This document shows, one piece after another, positions 48,068 to 57,015 of a stretch of 64,000 nucleotides of DNA. The translations under genes were made by a program, and so were the position numbers. The stretch spans positions 249,562 through 313,561 of the forward strand of contig SCFE01000100.1 of assembly GCA_004352715.1 (NCBI GenBank), in the 5' to 3' direction. Within the stretch, counting starts at the first letter, position 1. Each line of letters begins with the position of its first letter. The notes under the pieces were generated by a model. That model was given only the letters and a program-made list of their open reading frames with translations. It had not been told where the DNA came from and searched no databases. The DNA is from Hofstenia miamia (taxonomy: Eukaryota; Xenacoelomorpha; Acoela).

Positions 48068-48467
48068 AAATTATGTGGACATCAAAAATCGAATTGTGAC
48101 TGGTACTTGCTTGATTGGTAAACATATTTATTAATTTTTATATAAATACAACCAAAGCGCTGTAAAGATGATGGAAAATTACCATTTAGTGGTTTACTCT
48201 TATTTTATTGGTGTAGTTATTTATTAAATGATGAGAAGCTAAGCGAGCTTAGTGTGTAGTAATTGAAGGCTGTGTGTGAGGGGAAACATAGATGAATTTC
48301 AGCCTTGATAATTACATACAATTAGGTTATGGCTAGGTATAGGAATGTTTTTCTCTATCGCTTAGCTCTCTACCGATTGCTTTTGTGATACATAGTAATA
48401 CACGCTTGAAAGGCGAGAGACCACAGTAAGGATGATTGTGATATTTATTAGTAACGTTATTTTAGAT
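48068..48467 (+). repeat. 5' LTR-related copy B, partial
   Basis: These 400 bp match 57235-57634 of the 3' LTR over the same length, closely and without large indels. The 5' and 3' ends of the LTR are missing. It is joined to copy A by 122 bp (47946-48067) bounded by a 20-bp direct repeat (TATATTTTAATTATATGTAG at 47953 and a one-mismatch version at about 48048). Gag begins shortly after it. Confidence 0.75.
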
Positions 48468-48639
48468 ATGAAAAGGAAACGATAATCTGAGAACTCACTC
48501 AAGAAGTCACCAAATGAGTGACAAACCAAATAAAATTAGAAACCCCTAAAAACCAAAATTCGAAAACTCAATACTTCCTGAACTCGATTCTGAAGAGACT
48601 ACCCCTGCAAAGCACAACTTAAAACCTTTACAGGAAAAA

Positions 48640-49466
48640 TTAACTCATACTCTCCCACATTCAAAGAATGGCTACAGCTATTTGAGCTAAAGATGAAGGA
48701 ATGCAAAGTTAATCAAACTGCCGCAGCTGCACATTTACTGCTATATTTATCCAGAGCAGCATACCAGCATTACTTAATACTTGATACTGAAACAAAAACG
48801 AATTACAAAGCACTCACCAGAGACTTCCTTGAATACTATTGAAATGAGAGCTTCAAGAATCAGTATAGATTAATTTTAAACTCAACAAAGATGAAAAAAT
48901 ACGATGATATACACAACTACATGTCACAAGTCCAAAGACTCCTCACACTTAGCTCAAGGGGAGGACACTTTTCTAAATATGACCTCTTCTCCCACATCAC
49001 AAAAGGTCTTCTGGAGAAAGTCAAACAACAATTCGAAATCAAATGTGATGTCGACAACAGCCTCGAAAAAATGATACAAAAAGCAGTAGACATCCAAGTC
49101 ATGTTAGAAAACAATTCGAGAATAAATGAAAAAGCTTCATGGAATAAACAGAATACAAATGCAACTAGTTGGAAATCAAAAGACCTAACAGAGAAAAAAC
49201 CAACTAGATCTAATGAAACCAAAAAATGAGAAAAGATCATAAAAATCAAAACCTCTGATGGCCAAACAAAGAAACTAAAAAAAGAAAACATACATTGTTT
49301 CAACTGTGGCCTAAAAGGCCACCATAAAGATAAATGTAAAAAACAAATAAATATAATTGAAGATGGTAATGCCTATTATGACGATGAGGATATTTTCGAA
49401 ACAGAGGACAAATTAATTTCAGAAAGTGAAGAAGAGGAAACTACTGAAGAATCGGAAAAATATTAG
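48640..49466 (+). pseudogene. Gag-like polyprotein, capsid region and CCHC zinc knuckle
   Basis: One frame runs from about 48640 to TAG at 49464-49466, cut only by two TGA codons (48840-48842 and 49227-49229). It contains a capsid-like segment beginning FKEWLQLFELKM, a helical MSQVQRLLTLSSRGGHF segment, a Lys/Glu-rich linker and the knuckle C-x2-C-x4-H-x4-C (CFNCGLKGHHKDKC, 49296-49337), which in active elements binds the genomic RNA. An acidic tail (EEEETTEESEKY) ends it. Upstream, an ATG at 48514 is followed after eleven codons by TAA in another frame, so the true start is lost or unclear. Confidence 0.8.
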
Positions 49467-49499
49467 GAGTGCTGTCTCAAAAAAACTGAGAACCACTAT

Positions 49500-49914
49500 T
49501 AATCCTAACTGATATCAAAAATTTAAACACAATTACAGTTGTGATGAATGGCATGATGGTAACTATCAAAACAGGTGCAGTTAAATCAATAATAACAGAC
49601 AAATGCACAACAAGATTAGGATACAAAGAAAAAATCTCAAAAAACCCCTCAGCAGATTAATCAATGCCTCGGGTGAGTACATTGACACAAAAGGCACACT
49701 AGAAAAAACCTGATTGAGAATCACGAACAACACCTTCAAACAAGACCTAATAGTTGTCGACACTCACAACAACCTATTACCTTACAAGGTCATACTAGGA
49801 GACAATTTCCTATACAAAAACAAATGCATCATCAATTACGGCAACAAAATGATAAAAGTCAAAGAAGAAGATCAAAATACAAGAAGAAGAAGAAAACAGA
49901 AAAATACTATTTGA
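49500..49914 (+). pseudogene. Aspartic protease remnant
   Basis: The segment ITVVMNGMMVTIKTGAVKSI reads like a retropepsin active-site strand, but the catalytic Asp of DTGA is Lys here (KTGA, 49568-49579). The downstream VILGDNFLY near 49787 matches the conserved ILG strand of the same fold. Frameshifts near 49650 and a TGA at 49711-49713 split it. Loss of the only catalytic Asp means the polyprotein of this copy could not be processed by its own protease. Confidence 0.65.
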
Positions 49915-50144
49915 ACTTACAGAAGACATAAAGCTACAACTGTACCATTGGAAGAGGCACACAATAAAAACAGAAGGAAAAATCATGGCAGAAATCATGC
50001 TCCACAAACAACCAGGTATAAATACAAAAAGGATATCAATACCATCAAGTATATGCTCAATTAAAAATGGAGAGGGAAAAATACCAATACTCAATTCAAC
50101 AAACATCAGAAGCATTTGGAAGCCCCTAGAAGAGAACAATGGAG

Positions 50145-50280
50145 TAAGTAATCTGCAATGCCAACTAAAGGGCGCACAGATGAACATGCAAAGTAATCCA
50201 CACTGCTGACTAAAGGGCATGTGGATGAACACCATTGGAGCAAGTAATCCTCACAGCCAACTAAAGGGCATGGGGATGAA
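50145..50280 (+). repeat. 40-bp motif cluster 1 (three copies) between protease and RT
   Basis: Copies at 50145-50184, 50190-50229 and 50241-50280, each exactly 40 bp. They start AAGTAATC and end GATGAAC, with a shared core (C)TAAAGGGC about two-thirds in. Start-to-start distances are 45 and 51 bp, multiples of three, so the repeat can be read as a peptide repeat containing LKG..MN. The same motif recurs four times downstream of the integrase. Confidence 0.85.
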
Positions 50281-50321
50281 CACTGGAGAGGAAATACAAA
50301 TACCTGAAATAAAAGAAGACT

Positions 50322-51035
50322 ATGGACACCTACAAGAAGATGAAAAGGAAAAGACTACAGCAACTACTAATCAAACACAATACAATATTCAACTTCAGCA
50401 AGATCAGCATGGGCAAAGCAGTTGGAGAAACTCACAAAATCATAACAATGACTGACAAACCAATCGAATTACCCATGCGAAGAGTACCTGAACAACTAAA
50501 AGACGAATACAACAAAATCCTACACAAACTTATAGGCAACAAAATAATACGTCCAAGCAAAAGTCCTTATGCATCACCGACGGTGTTTGTGAAACAGGGA
50601 ACAAAACATCAATTGTGTATAGACTTCAGAAAACTTAACGAAATCACGAAAAAAGATTCATATCCACTACTGAGAATAGAAGACATGCTCTACAAGGTGA
50701 GCAAACACAAATATTTCACTGTATTAGACCTCTGTAAAGCATACTGGCAGGTACAAATGGAACCAGAAGACATAGAAAAAACAGCATTCATAACACTGTA
50801 CAGACTCTATGAATGGATCTATATGGCTTTCAGACTATGTAATGCCCCGGCCACATTTCAACAATACATAATCAAAGTACTCAAAAACAAACAACACACC
50901 ATCAAAGATGGGATAAACACATATATAAACGACATCACAATAACCAGCAATATGGTGGAAGAACATCTAAATAAACTTGATAGAACACTAAACACTCAAA
51001 AACGCTGGACTGAGAATAAATGGAAACAAATGTGA
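50322..51035 (+). pseudogene. Reverse transcriptase of the LTR element
   Basis: A 237-residue frame. Motifs: IRPSKSPYASPTVFVKQGTK, LCIDFRKLNEITKKDSYPLL, VLDLCKAYWQVQM (first catalytic Asp present), FRLCNAPATFQQY and YIND at 50922-50933. In active elements the last site is YxDD; here the first Asp of the pair is Asn. RT of this type copies the RNA genome inside virus-like particles. The frame ends at a TGA (51033-51035), and RNase H continues in another frame 60 bp later. Confidence 0.85.
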
Positions 51036-51093
51036 CATTCTTAAAGAAAAGGTAACATTCCTGGGAAGGATCATCTCAAAAGGACAGATAAGC

Positions 51094-52071
51094 ATGAAAA
51101 ACAACACAAGAGACATGATAAAAAACATTGAAAAACCCAACACCAGGAAAGGCCTACAAAGAGTCATGGGATTTTTTAACTACTATGGTACTTTCATACT
51201 GAACATAGCAGAAAAAACCGCCAACATGAAAAATCTAATAAAAGAGTTGATCCCCTTCAAATGGACATGGAAACAACAAGAAGAACTCAATAACATCAAG
51301 AACAAACTCTCAAAATTTAGACACTTCCTCATAGAAAAAGAATTCAGGGTCAGAACCAACAACAGTGGATTAGCATGGCTAAAGAAATTCTTGGGAGACA
51401 AATCANAAAATCTAATAAAAGAGTTGATCCCCTTCAAATGGACATGGAAACAACAAGAAGAACTCAATAACATCAAGAACAAACTCTCAAAATTACTGTC
51501 GATAAGCACACCCAACTACACAAAACAAGTTATATTAGACTGTGATGCCAGCAAAGTCGCCATGAGAGCTACACTAGGACAAATAAAAGACGGGAAGGAA
51601 CTACCAATACAATTCTTCAGCCAAAAACTGAAACCTAGTGAAGAAAACTATGGCTTGACAAAACTTGAAATACTCACACTAATCAAAAGCATCAAAAAAT
51701 TTAGACACTTCCTCATAGAAAAAGAATTCAGGGTCAGAACCAACAACAGTGGATTAGCATGGCTAAAGAAATTCTTGGGAGACAAATCATCAATCATATC
51801 ACAATGGATTGAGTACCTAAACGAATTTACATTCTCCATTGAACACAGAAAAGGCAAACTGCATAGTAATGCAGACTTCTGGACATCACTCCCCCAATAC
51901 CAGAGAGACCTCGAGAAAAAAGATGGCAAAAAAACTCAATTTCAATTCTTACCACACAATGAATACAAACAACTCCCAGAGATAAACAGACAAAAAAGGA
52001 CAAGCAATAGCTCTGATAATGTTAACAGAAGAAATCACAGAGGAAGAAAGAATAGCAAAAATAAAGAATAA
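51094..52071 (+). pseudogene. RT connection and RNase H region of the LTR element
   Basis: Begins with a GFFNYYGTFI segment typical of the RT-RNase H connection, then VILDCDASKVAMRATLGQ (first RNase H Asp), TKLEILTLIKSIKKFRHFLI (catalytic Glu), RTNNSGLAWL (where a TDH motif is usual, Asn has replaced Asp) and FSIEHRKGKLHSNAD (last catalytic Asp). About 59 residues before the DCDAS strand come from an assembly chimera around the single N at 51406: 51230-51319 duplicates 51407-51496, and 51312-51405 duplicates 51697-51790. The apparent frame length is therefore inflated. Confidence 0.8.
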
Positions 52072-53000
52072 AGAACCCCAACTCTCAAAAAAAAATTATT
52101 ATGGCAGATATAATTGGAAACTAAACAAGAATGGCCTCTTATACACAACAGGAAAAACAAACAGAATAGTAATACCAGAGTATTACAAGAGCGAAATGGT
52201 ATGAAAAATCTACAAATGAGGTCACCTTGGTATAATACAAACAGAGATGATATTCAACTCCAAATATATCACCACTGCAATAAGGAAAACAACCAAAGAC
52301 GTCATAAGTAAATGCATGACCTGCCTCCTCAATAACAAACAACACTTCCCAACACAGAGGGTGCCCCTACAAAAAATCATCACAACAAAAACAAATGAAA
52401 TAGTACATATAGACATTGAAATGCTATCAAAGGATGACAAAGGATATCAATATGTACTTGTCATAGTAGACAACTTCACATGCTATGCAAGGATCATGTC
52501 AATGAAAAACACAACTGCAGAAGAAACAGCTAATATAATCCTAAAAGAGTGGATCCTAAAAGTAGGCCCCTGGAGAAAATCATAATGGATAAAGGCGCAC
52601 AATTTGAAAGCACACTGTTCCAAGAACTCACAAAACTGCTCAAAATAGACAGTGAATGCACCACAGCATACCACCCTCAAGCAAATGCAGCAGTTGAAAG
52701 ACTGAACAGAACACTAATAAAACTAATCAGAGTAGCAACATCCAGAATAGGAGGAAAGAAATGGCGAGACGTAATACCTCTGTGCATTCAATGACAAAAA
52801 TAATCCCCTTGAAAGCAATGTATGGAAGAGAAGCTACAATGCCACTATCTGTTCAATTCTTAGAATACTCAGATAAAATGGACAACTAATATGTGAAGCA
52901 GCTGAAAGACAAGATAACAGGTATCCACAAAACAATGTGAACAACATAAAGAAATCCACAACTAGACAAGAGTGAAAATATAATAAAAAAATCTATGGAC
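52019..53000 (+). pseudogene. Integrase of the LTR element, frameshifted
   Basis: The zinc-binding N-terminus is damaged: GHLG at 52220 is preceded by TGA codons at 52202-52204 and 52217-52219, and KCMTC supplies the Cys pair near 52315. The DDE core reads VHIDIEML (first Asp), IIMDKGAQFE (second Asp, after a frameshift near 52575) and HPQANAAVERLNRTL (Glu). In active elements this enzyme inserts the cDNA. NA replaces the usual NG in the last motif. TGA at 52792-52794 and further stops follow. The three DDE residues survive but are not in one frame. Confidence 0.8.
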
Positions 53001-53041
53001 ACACACACAAAATAGGTGATAAGGCTTATGCATTTACACCC

Positions 53042-53365
53042 ATGAAAACAACTGACATAATCCAAGTAAGAAAACTTAAAACGGCATGGTCAGGGCCATA
53101 CACTATCAAAAAATTACTAAACAACAATGAATACCTATTAAGTAATAACAGGACCTTACATTTTCAAAACTTAAAAAGAGCAATACCGGATATTGAAGGA
53201 GCCACCTTGGACAACAATGCAGAATTTAAACTATTAAAAAACCAAGGTGAAAACACATACCAAATGGATGAACTAGATAGTCTACCAGAAGAGGAATTTG
53301 AAGAAGAATTCCAACATGATATTAACAATGACAATGCCCCAGAGGGTGGCAAAACAAAACATTAA
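53042..53365 (+). pseudogene. Integrase C-terminal GPY-type module and acidic tail
   Basis: A 107-residue frame with KLKTAWSGPYTIKKLLNNNE, the GPY/F module found at the end of many Ty3/gypsy integrases, then a YLLSNNRTLHFQNLKRA segment and a very acidic tail (DELDSLPEEEFEEEF). The TAA at its end is probably the natural end of pol, since the 40-bp repeat cluster and unrelated frames follow. Confidence 0.7.
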
Positions 53366-53555
53366 TTATAACCCTGAAACATGGGACCTAAATATAATAA
53401 TTCAGTTTAGGAATATCAAACAACAAGATGAGTGAGAGATCACTAAAGAGAAGAGCAATGCAATTCGAATTGAACCCCAGGAGATGAGTGAAGAGAGTGA
53501 AACTCACCAGACCCAGGGACATGGAAAAAATTAGCAAAGAGGAAGAAGAAACGCT

Positions 53556-53789
53556 AAGTACTCACCACCATTGCTGATTAAAGGGCACAGTGATGAACAG
53601 CAACAAACCTCCACATCACTAAGTATTCACCACCACTGATTAAGGGGCAGGGTGACAAACAGCAGAGTGCCTAATGAAATGAGTAGTCTGCACTGCTGAT
53701 TAAAGGGCATGCCAACAAAAGGTAAAAAATGAAGTCCCAACTTTTCTTCAAGTACTCCACACTGCCAATTAAAGGGCACATGCATGAAA
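53556..53789 (+). repeat. 40-bp motif cluster 2 (four copies) downstream of integrase
   Basis: Copies at 53556-53598 (43 bp, 3-bp insertion), 53621-53660, 53681-53720 and 53750-53789. They share AAGTA at the start, a CACTGC-like middle and TTAA(A/G)GGGCA near the core with cluster 1. The position before the core reads either CAA or TGA in six of the seven copies, consistent with loss of a CGA in both directions. The cluster lies between the end of pol and the accessory frames. Confidence 0.8.
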
Positions 53790-54291
53790 GTATCATCACC
53801 TGAAGGTGTAAGCAGCACTCTTGCCACAGCTGGTCAAATGCAAATGTACACTCTAGAAGGGAACCAAGAAAAAGCAGACCAACTGGAGCCAATAAGCAGT
53901 GGTTCCAAAATGGAATGCAAACCGAGCACCAGCACAAGAAGACCACTCAAAATCACTCAAGATATGCTACATGCCCCCTTGGAGTGAACCTATTCCACTT
54001 CAGAGCAAACCCACTCTAAGTCAGAATGAACAATATGCTCAATTGAAAGAAACAAATGAATTTCAATGATCAATGGCAAGAAACTACACCCATATTTCAT
54101 TGCTAAAACAAAAATGAAATACAACACATATGAAAAGCTATCACCAGAAACCCAGAGCCACATATGATGACAAACAAAAATGGATACAATGAATTTACCA
54201 CTCGTACTAGACAAGGAGAATCAGCCCATGATAAACACTATAATCAGTTACCTGGAATGAAACACTAGAAAGACCATACTTCAGAAGCACA

Positions 54292-54873
54292 GTGCACACA
54301 GTATTCAATGAAAACTTCACACTGCTCAAATCCCAAAATATCATGAAAAACAAACACAAAATAGCAGAGATCAAGCAAATCAACATTGATACAGACAACC
54401 TCACAATAATCTATATCACAAAAGATAAAGAACACAACAACAAATTCGAAAAACAACTACAAGAGACACTGCACATAGCCAAAACTACAGGAGCTCAAAT
54501 TGTAATGGTAATGTTAACAACACAAGAGAACCTACCAGAATTTCTACACACAATGTGCATGCAAGTACAAAATGTCTTTATCAGAGAACGTCATGCAGTT
54601 GAAACTACAATCTCAGAACTGATAAAACTCGATCTCCAACTTGATTACTGGGCTGAAGTCTATAGACTAATGGTCAAACCGTGGATAGCAATTGAACTCT
54701 ACCAACAAGCAAAAACAATAGAGCTAACATCCACAAACAACAATCTCGAAAAAATTACACAGCTGCACATAAAATGCAACCTAAACCAACGCCAAGAACA
54801 TCTCAAAGAAATCCAACATGTGGAAAGAGATGAAAATTATCAAAATGACGGAAGAACAATGGCCAATGATTAA
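54292..54873 (+). CDS. Accessory frame A of the LTR element, unknown
   Basis: A 193-residue frame without internal stop; most of this element's pol is broken. It is hydrophilic and helical, rich in Lys, Glu, Gln and Ile, with no signal peptide and no membrane span. One hydrophobic strand (AQIVMVMLTTQENLPEFLHT) may form the core. I do not recognise a family. It overlaps frame B by 56 bp in another frame, suggesting either overlapping genes or a frameshift in a longer protein. It is not an envelope: there is no transmembrane anchor, cleavage site or Cys pattern. Confidence 0.45.
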   Translation: MHTVFNENFTLLKSQNIMKNKHKIAEIKQINIDTDNLTIIYITKDKEHNNKFEKQLQETLHIAKTTGAQIVMVMLTTQENLPEFLHTMCMQVQNVFIRERHAVETTISELIKLDLQLDYWAEVYRLMVKPWIAIELYQQAKTIELTSTNNNLEKITQLHIKCNLNQRQEHLKEIQHVERDENYQNDGRTMAND

Positions 54874-55378
54874 CATTGAAGCCCCCAGCCGAAAATATCA
54901 CAAATCAATAGAGGCCACACTCCTTGAAATAAACAAATCCTATGAGCTAAATCCCAAGAAAGACTTCAAATGCTACCTATTTGAAGAAACGAATGCACAT
55001 GAAATACAGTACCACACAACAATCTGGCTCCTGTCAATATATCCAACAGAAAACAAAAACCTGCATCTACCAATACCAAGACAAACCAGAATGCAGTTGA
55101 TGAAAGTGAAATACCACAAAATCACTTTCTCGCCAATCAACACCATTACAAAAAACTGGCTACTGAAAGGGCTTACTGAAAAATTAGCATCACCTGACAA
55201 GACAGAGAAACCACTAAAAACCATTGAGAAAAATATACTATACATCATCACAAAAGAAAACACTATGTGCAAAATAATGATGGTCACAATAGCAAACAAA
55301 ACAGGCATCTGCCCTAATGAAATCTCTCTATTCAACGAACCTACAAAAAAATACATCTGGGGACAACTGCTGAAATAA
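54818..55378 (+). CDS. Accessory frame B of the LTR element, unknown
   Basis: A 186-residue frame ending in TAA, starting inside frame A. Highly charged and Asn/Lys/Thr-rich, with the segments DFKCYLFEETNAHEIQYHTT and LHLPIPRQTRMQLMKVKYHK. No motif that I know is present and no membrane segment is visible. The even spacing of hydrophobic residues and the lack of stops over 560 bp favour real coding in the ancestral element. It could be the continuation of A through a frameshift. Confidence 0.45.
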   Translation: MWKEMKIIKMTEEQWPMINIEAPSRKYHKSIEATLLEINKSYELNPKKDFKCYLFEETNAHEIQYHTTIWLLSIYPTENKNLHLPIPRQTRMQLMKVKYHKITFSPINTITKNWLLKGLTEKLASPDKTEKPLKTIEKNILYIITKENTMCKIMMVTIANKTGICPNEISLFNEPTKKYIWGQLLK

Positions 55379-55438
55379 AACTCCTACAGGTAGAAGAACA
55401 ACCATGGCTCACAACCAAAAGCTCGTCAAAGGAAAAAT

Positions 55439-56119
55439 ATGCAGCAGCATCAAAATACTCCATCAGATACAAACAAAAAGTATAGAGCAAATCACATCAC
55501 AAGAAACCAAAAGGTTCAAACAGGAAACACAAAGATTATCAAAAAAGCAGAAGAGATGTTGAAAGCCGGAATAAGTACACCAGTAGAAGTTCTAGAGATG
55601 ATGACAAAACCACAGGCAGAAATGATGCGTGAAGACGAACTCCTAACGTCAACTAACATTGTCTTATCACCAAAAACACAAGACAGAATAGATGCTATCA
55701 ATATGGAAAAGTGGGGAAACTTAAGCCCATCCAGCAACATCGATTGGATTGACACAGAGGGCAAGCAGTATCTAATTGAAATAAAGATCACAAGAGAACA
55801 TGAAACGGAGATAACTACTCATAACTATCAACCAACAAAAGAAAATCACACTGTCGCCACCATGAAACTAATGTTCACTGAAACATTTACAAGAACAGAA
55901 ATTAACAAACTCTTGAAACCTTATAATCAACTAGCAATCGAGATAGAGTGCGTAACATCAAAAATTGAAATCACCCCAAACACAACAATAAACCTAAAAA
56001 GGCGAGGACTCACACAAAGATTCTGGGAAAAGATAATAGAATCAAAAATGAACTATCCCACAACAATAGGATTAGCAATGGCGCCCTTAACAACAGGCAA
56101 CTACCCAGAAATTGAATGA
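55439..56119 (+). CDS. Accessory frame C of the LTR element, possible PD-(D/E)XK-like fold
   Basis: A 226-residue frame ending at a TGA (56117-56119); the same frame continues beyond it. Residues around 99-118 read SNIDWIDTEGKQYLIEIKIT: an Asp, a short turn, then a beta strand ending Glu-x-Lys. Asp followed by E-x-K at this distance is the core of PD-(D/E)XK nucleases. A downstream helix contains Lys and Gln (KLLKPYNQLAIEIE). This resemblance rests on one motif only; it could be chance. If real, it would be a nuclease outside pol, which would be unusual for a Ty3/gypsy element. Confidence 0.4.
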   Translation: MQQHQNTPSDTNKKYRANHITRNQKVQTGNTKIIKKAEEMLKAGISTPVEVLEMMTKPQAEMMREDELLTSTNIVLSPKTQDRIDAINMEKWGNLSPSSNIDWIDTEGKQYLIEIKITREHETEITTHNYQPTKENHTVATMKLMFTETFTRTEINKLLKPYNQLAIEIECVTSKIEITPNTTINLKRRGLTQRFWEKIIESKMNYPTTIGLAMAPLTTGNYPEIE

Positions 56120-56134
56120 AACATTGAAACCAAA

Positions 56135-56362
56135 ATGTTGAAGTGTACACCTCCAAAGACGATCTCAATCCCAATGCTACTACTAAGATGGCGACTACCA
56201 AAAGATCGCAAGGTTGCAAAAGGCTACCTCCATGAATTTAAAACATATGTGAACACTAAAGAAAAAGCAAAGCACATAATAAGCTCTGATGCATATAAAA
56301 GACAGAAGCAACCATGCTATCAGAAAACAACAAAGAAAGAATCTACATCAAAGAGCATGTAA
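56135..56362 (+). pseudogene. Accessory frame D, probable continuation of C
   Basis: A 75-residue basic frame (LLLRWRLPKDRKVAKGYLHE, then Lys-rich) in the region just after the TGA that ends frame C. It ends TAA at 56360-56362. It may be the C-terminus of C after a frameshift. No family is recognised. Confidence 0.3.
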
Positions 56363-56370
56363 CACCATAT

Positions 56371-56812
56371 GATCTATATGCAGATGGAAAACCAATACAC
56401 AAACAGCTGGAAGAAATGCATAACAAAATAGAAAAAAGATCTTACAAACAGTGATATTATTCTCAGTAGTGAATGACCTAGTCTGGTTAGACATATGGAA
56501 CAAACAGTACCAATTTTATGATGTAAGCAAAGGGATAGAAATAATAACAATGATAAAAATGGACAAAACGACCCTGCCCAAATAAATGAAGAAGACATTC
56601 AAAACAATATAAGCTTCTTCTACAAAGACGTGCAAAACACTAAAAGCCTTCTGTCAGTATTCAAATTTTTCTACCCCAACACCAATTTAAAAGAAGAGCT
56701 AGCACATACAAGTCGTGCTGATGCACTCATGACACTAATGATCAGCCTAAAGGGATTGGAATTATACAAAAAGTTTTACCCACTATTCACTAAAAAGATC
56801 AACGAATTATGA
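56371..56812 (+). pseudogene. Accessory frame E and degraded preceding sequence
   Basis: The readable part is 56630-56812, 60 residues beginning MQNTKSLLSVFKFFYPNTNL and ending at a TGA. It contains an alternating Leu/Ile helix (TLMISLKGLELYKKF). The interval 56371-56629 has coding-like composition interrupted by stops. Function unknown. Confidence 0.3.
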
Positions 56813-57000
56813 CAAATAACCACAATTACAGATTCACTCCTAACAGCAACACACAGTCGCAACAGAAAAAGAAGCAGTACTCAAACTCACAAAGCAATTC
56901 GAATTCGCGGAAACAACCTGGGAAGACACAAAGGCGGAAACCCTAATCAAATGGGCAGACATACTAGTGCACGGAAATAGAGCAACACTCAAATCAATGC

Positions 57001-57015
57001 AAGCTGAGGGAGGCG
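57001..57015 (+). promoter_or_regulatory. Polypurine tract before the 3' LTR
   Basis: AAGCTGAGGGAGGCG lies immediately upstream of the LTR start TGTAGT. A purine-rich stretch at this position primes plus-strand DNA synthesis in LTR elements. Confidence 0.65.

Noticed and set aside
51648-51929. Minus-strand frames opposite gag-pol, such as 48917-49303, 49810-50235 and 51648-51929
   Set aside because: Shadows of the A-rich coding strand: hydrophobic Phe/Ser/Cys-rich text that mirrors Lys/Asn codons.
54292-56119. Envelope gene of an errantivirus-like element
   Set aside because: No signal peptide, membrane anchor, cleavage site or Cys pattern in any of the accessory frames.
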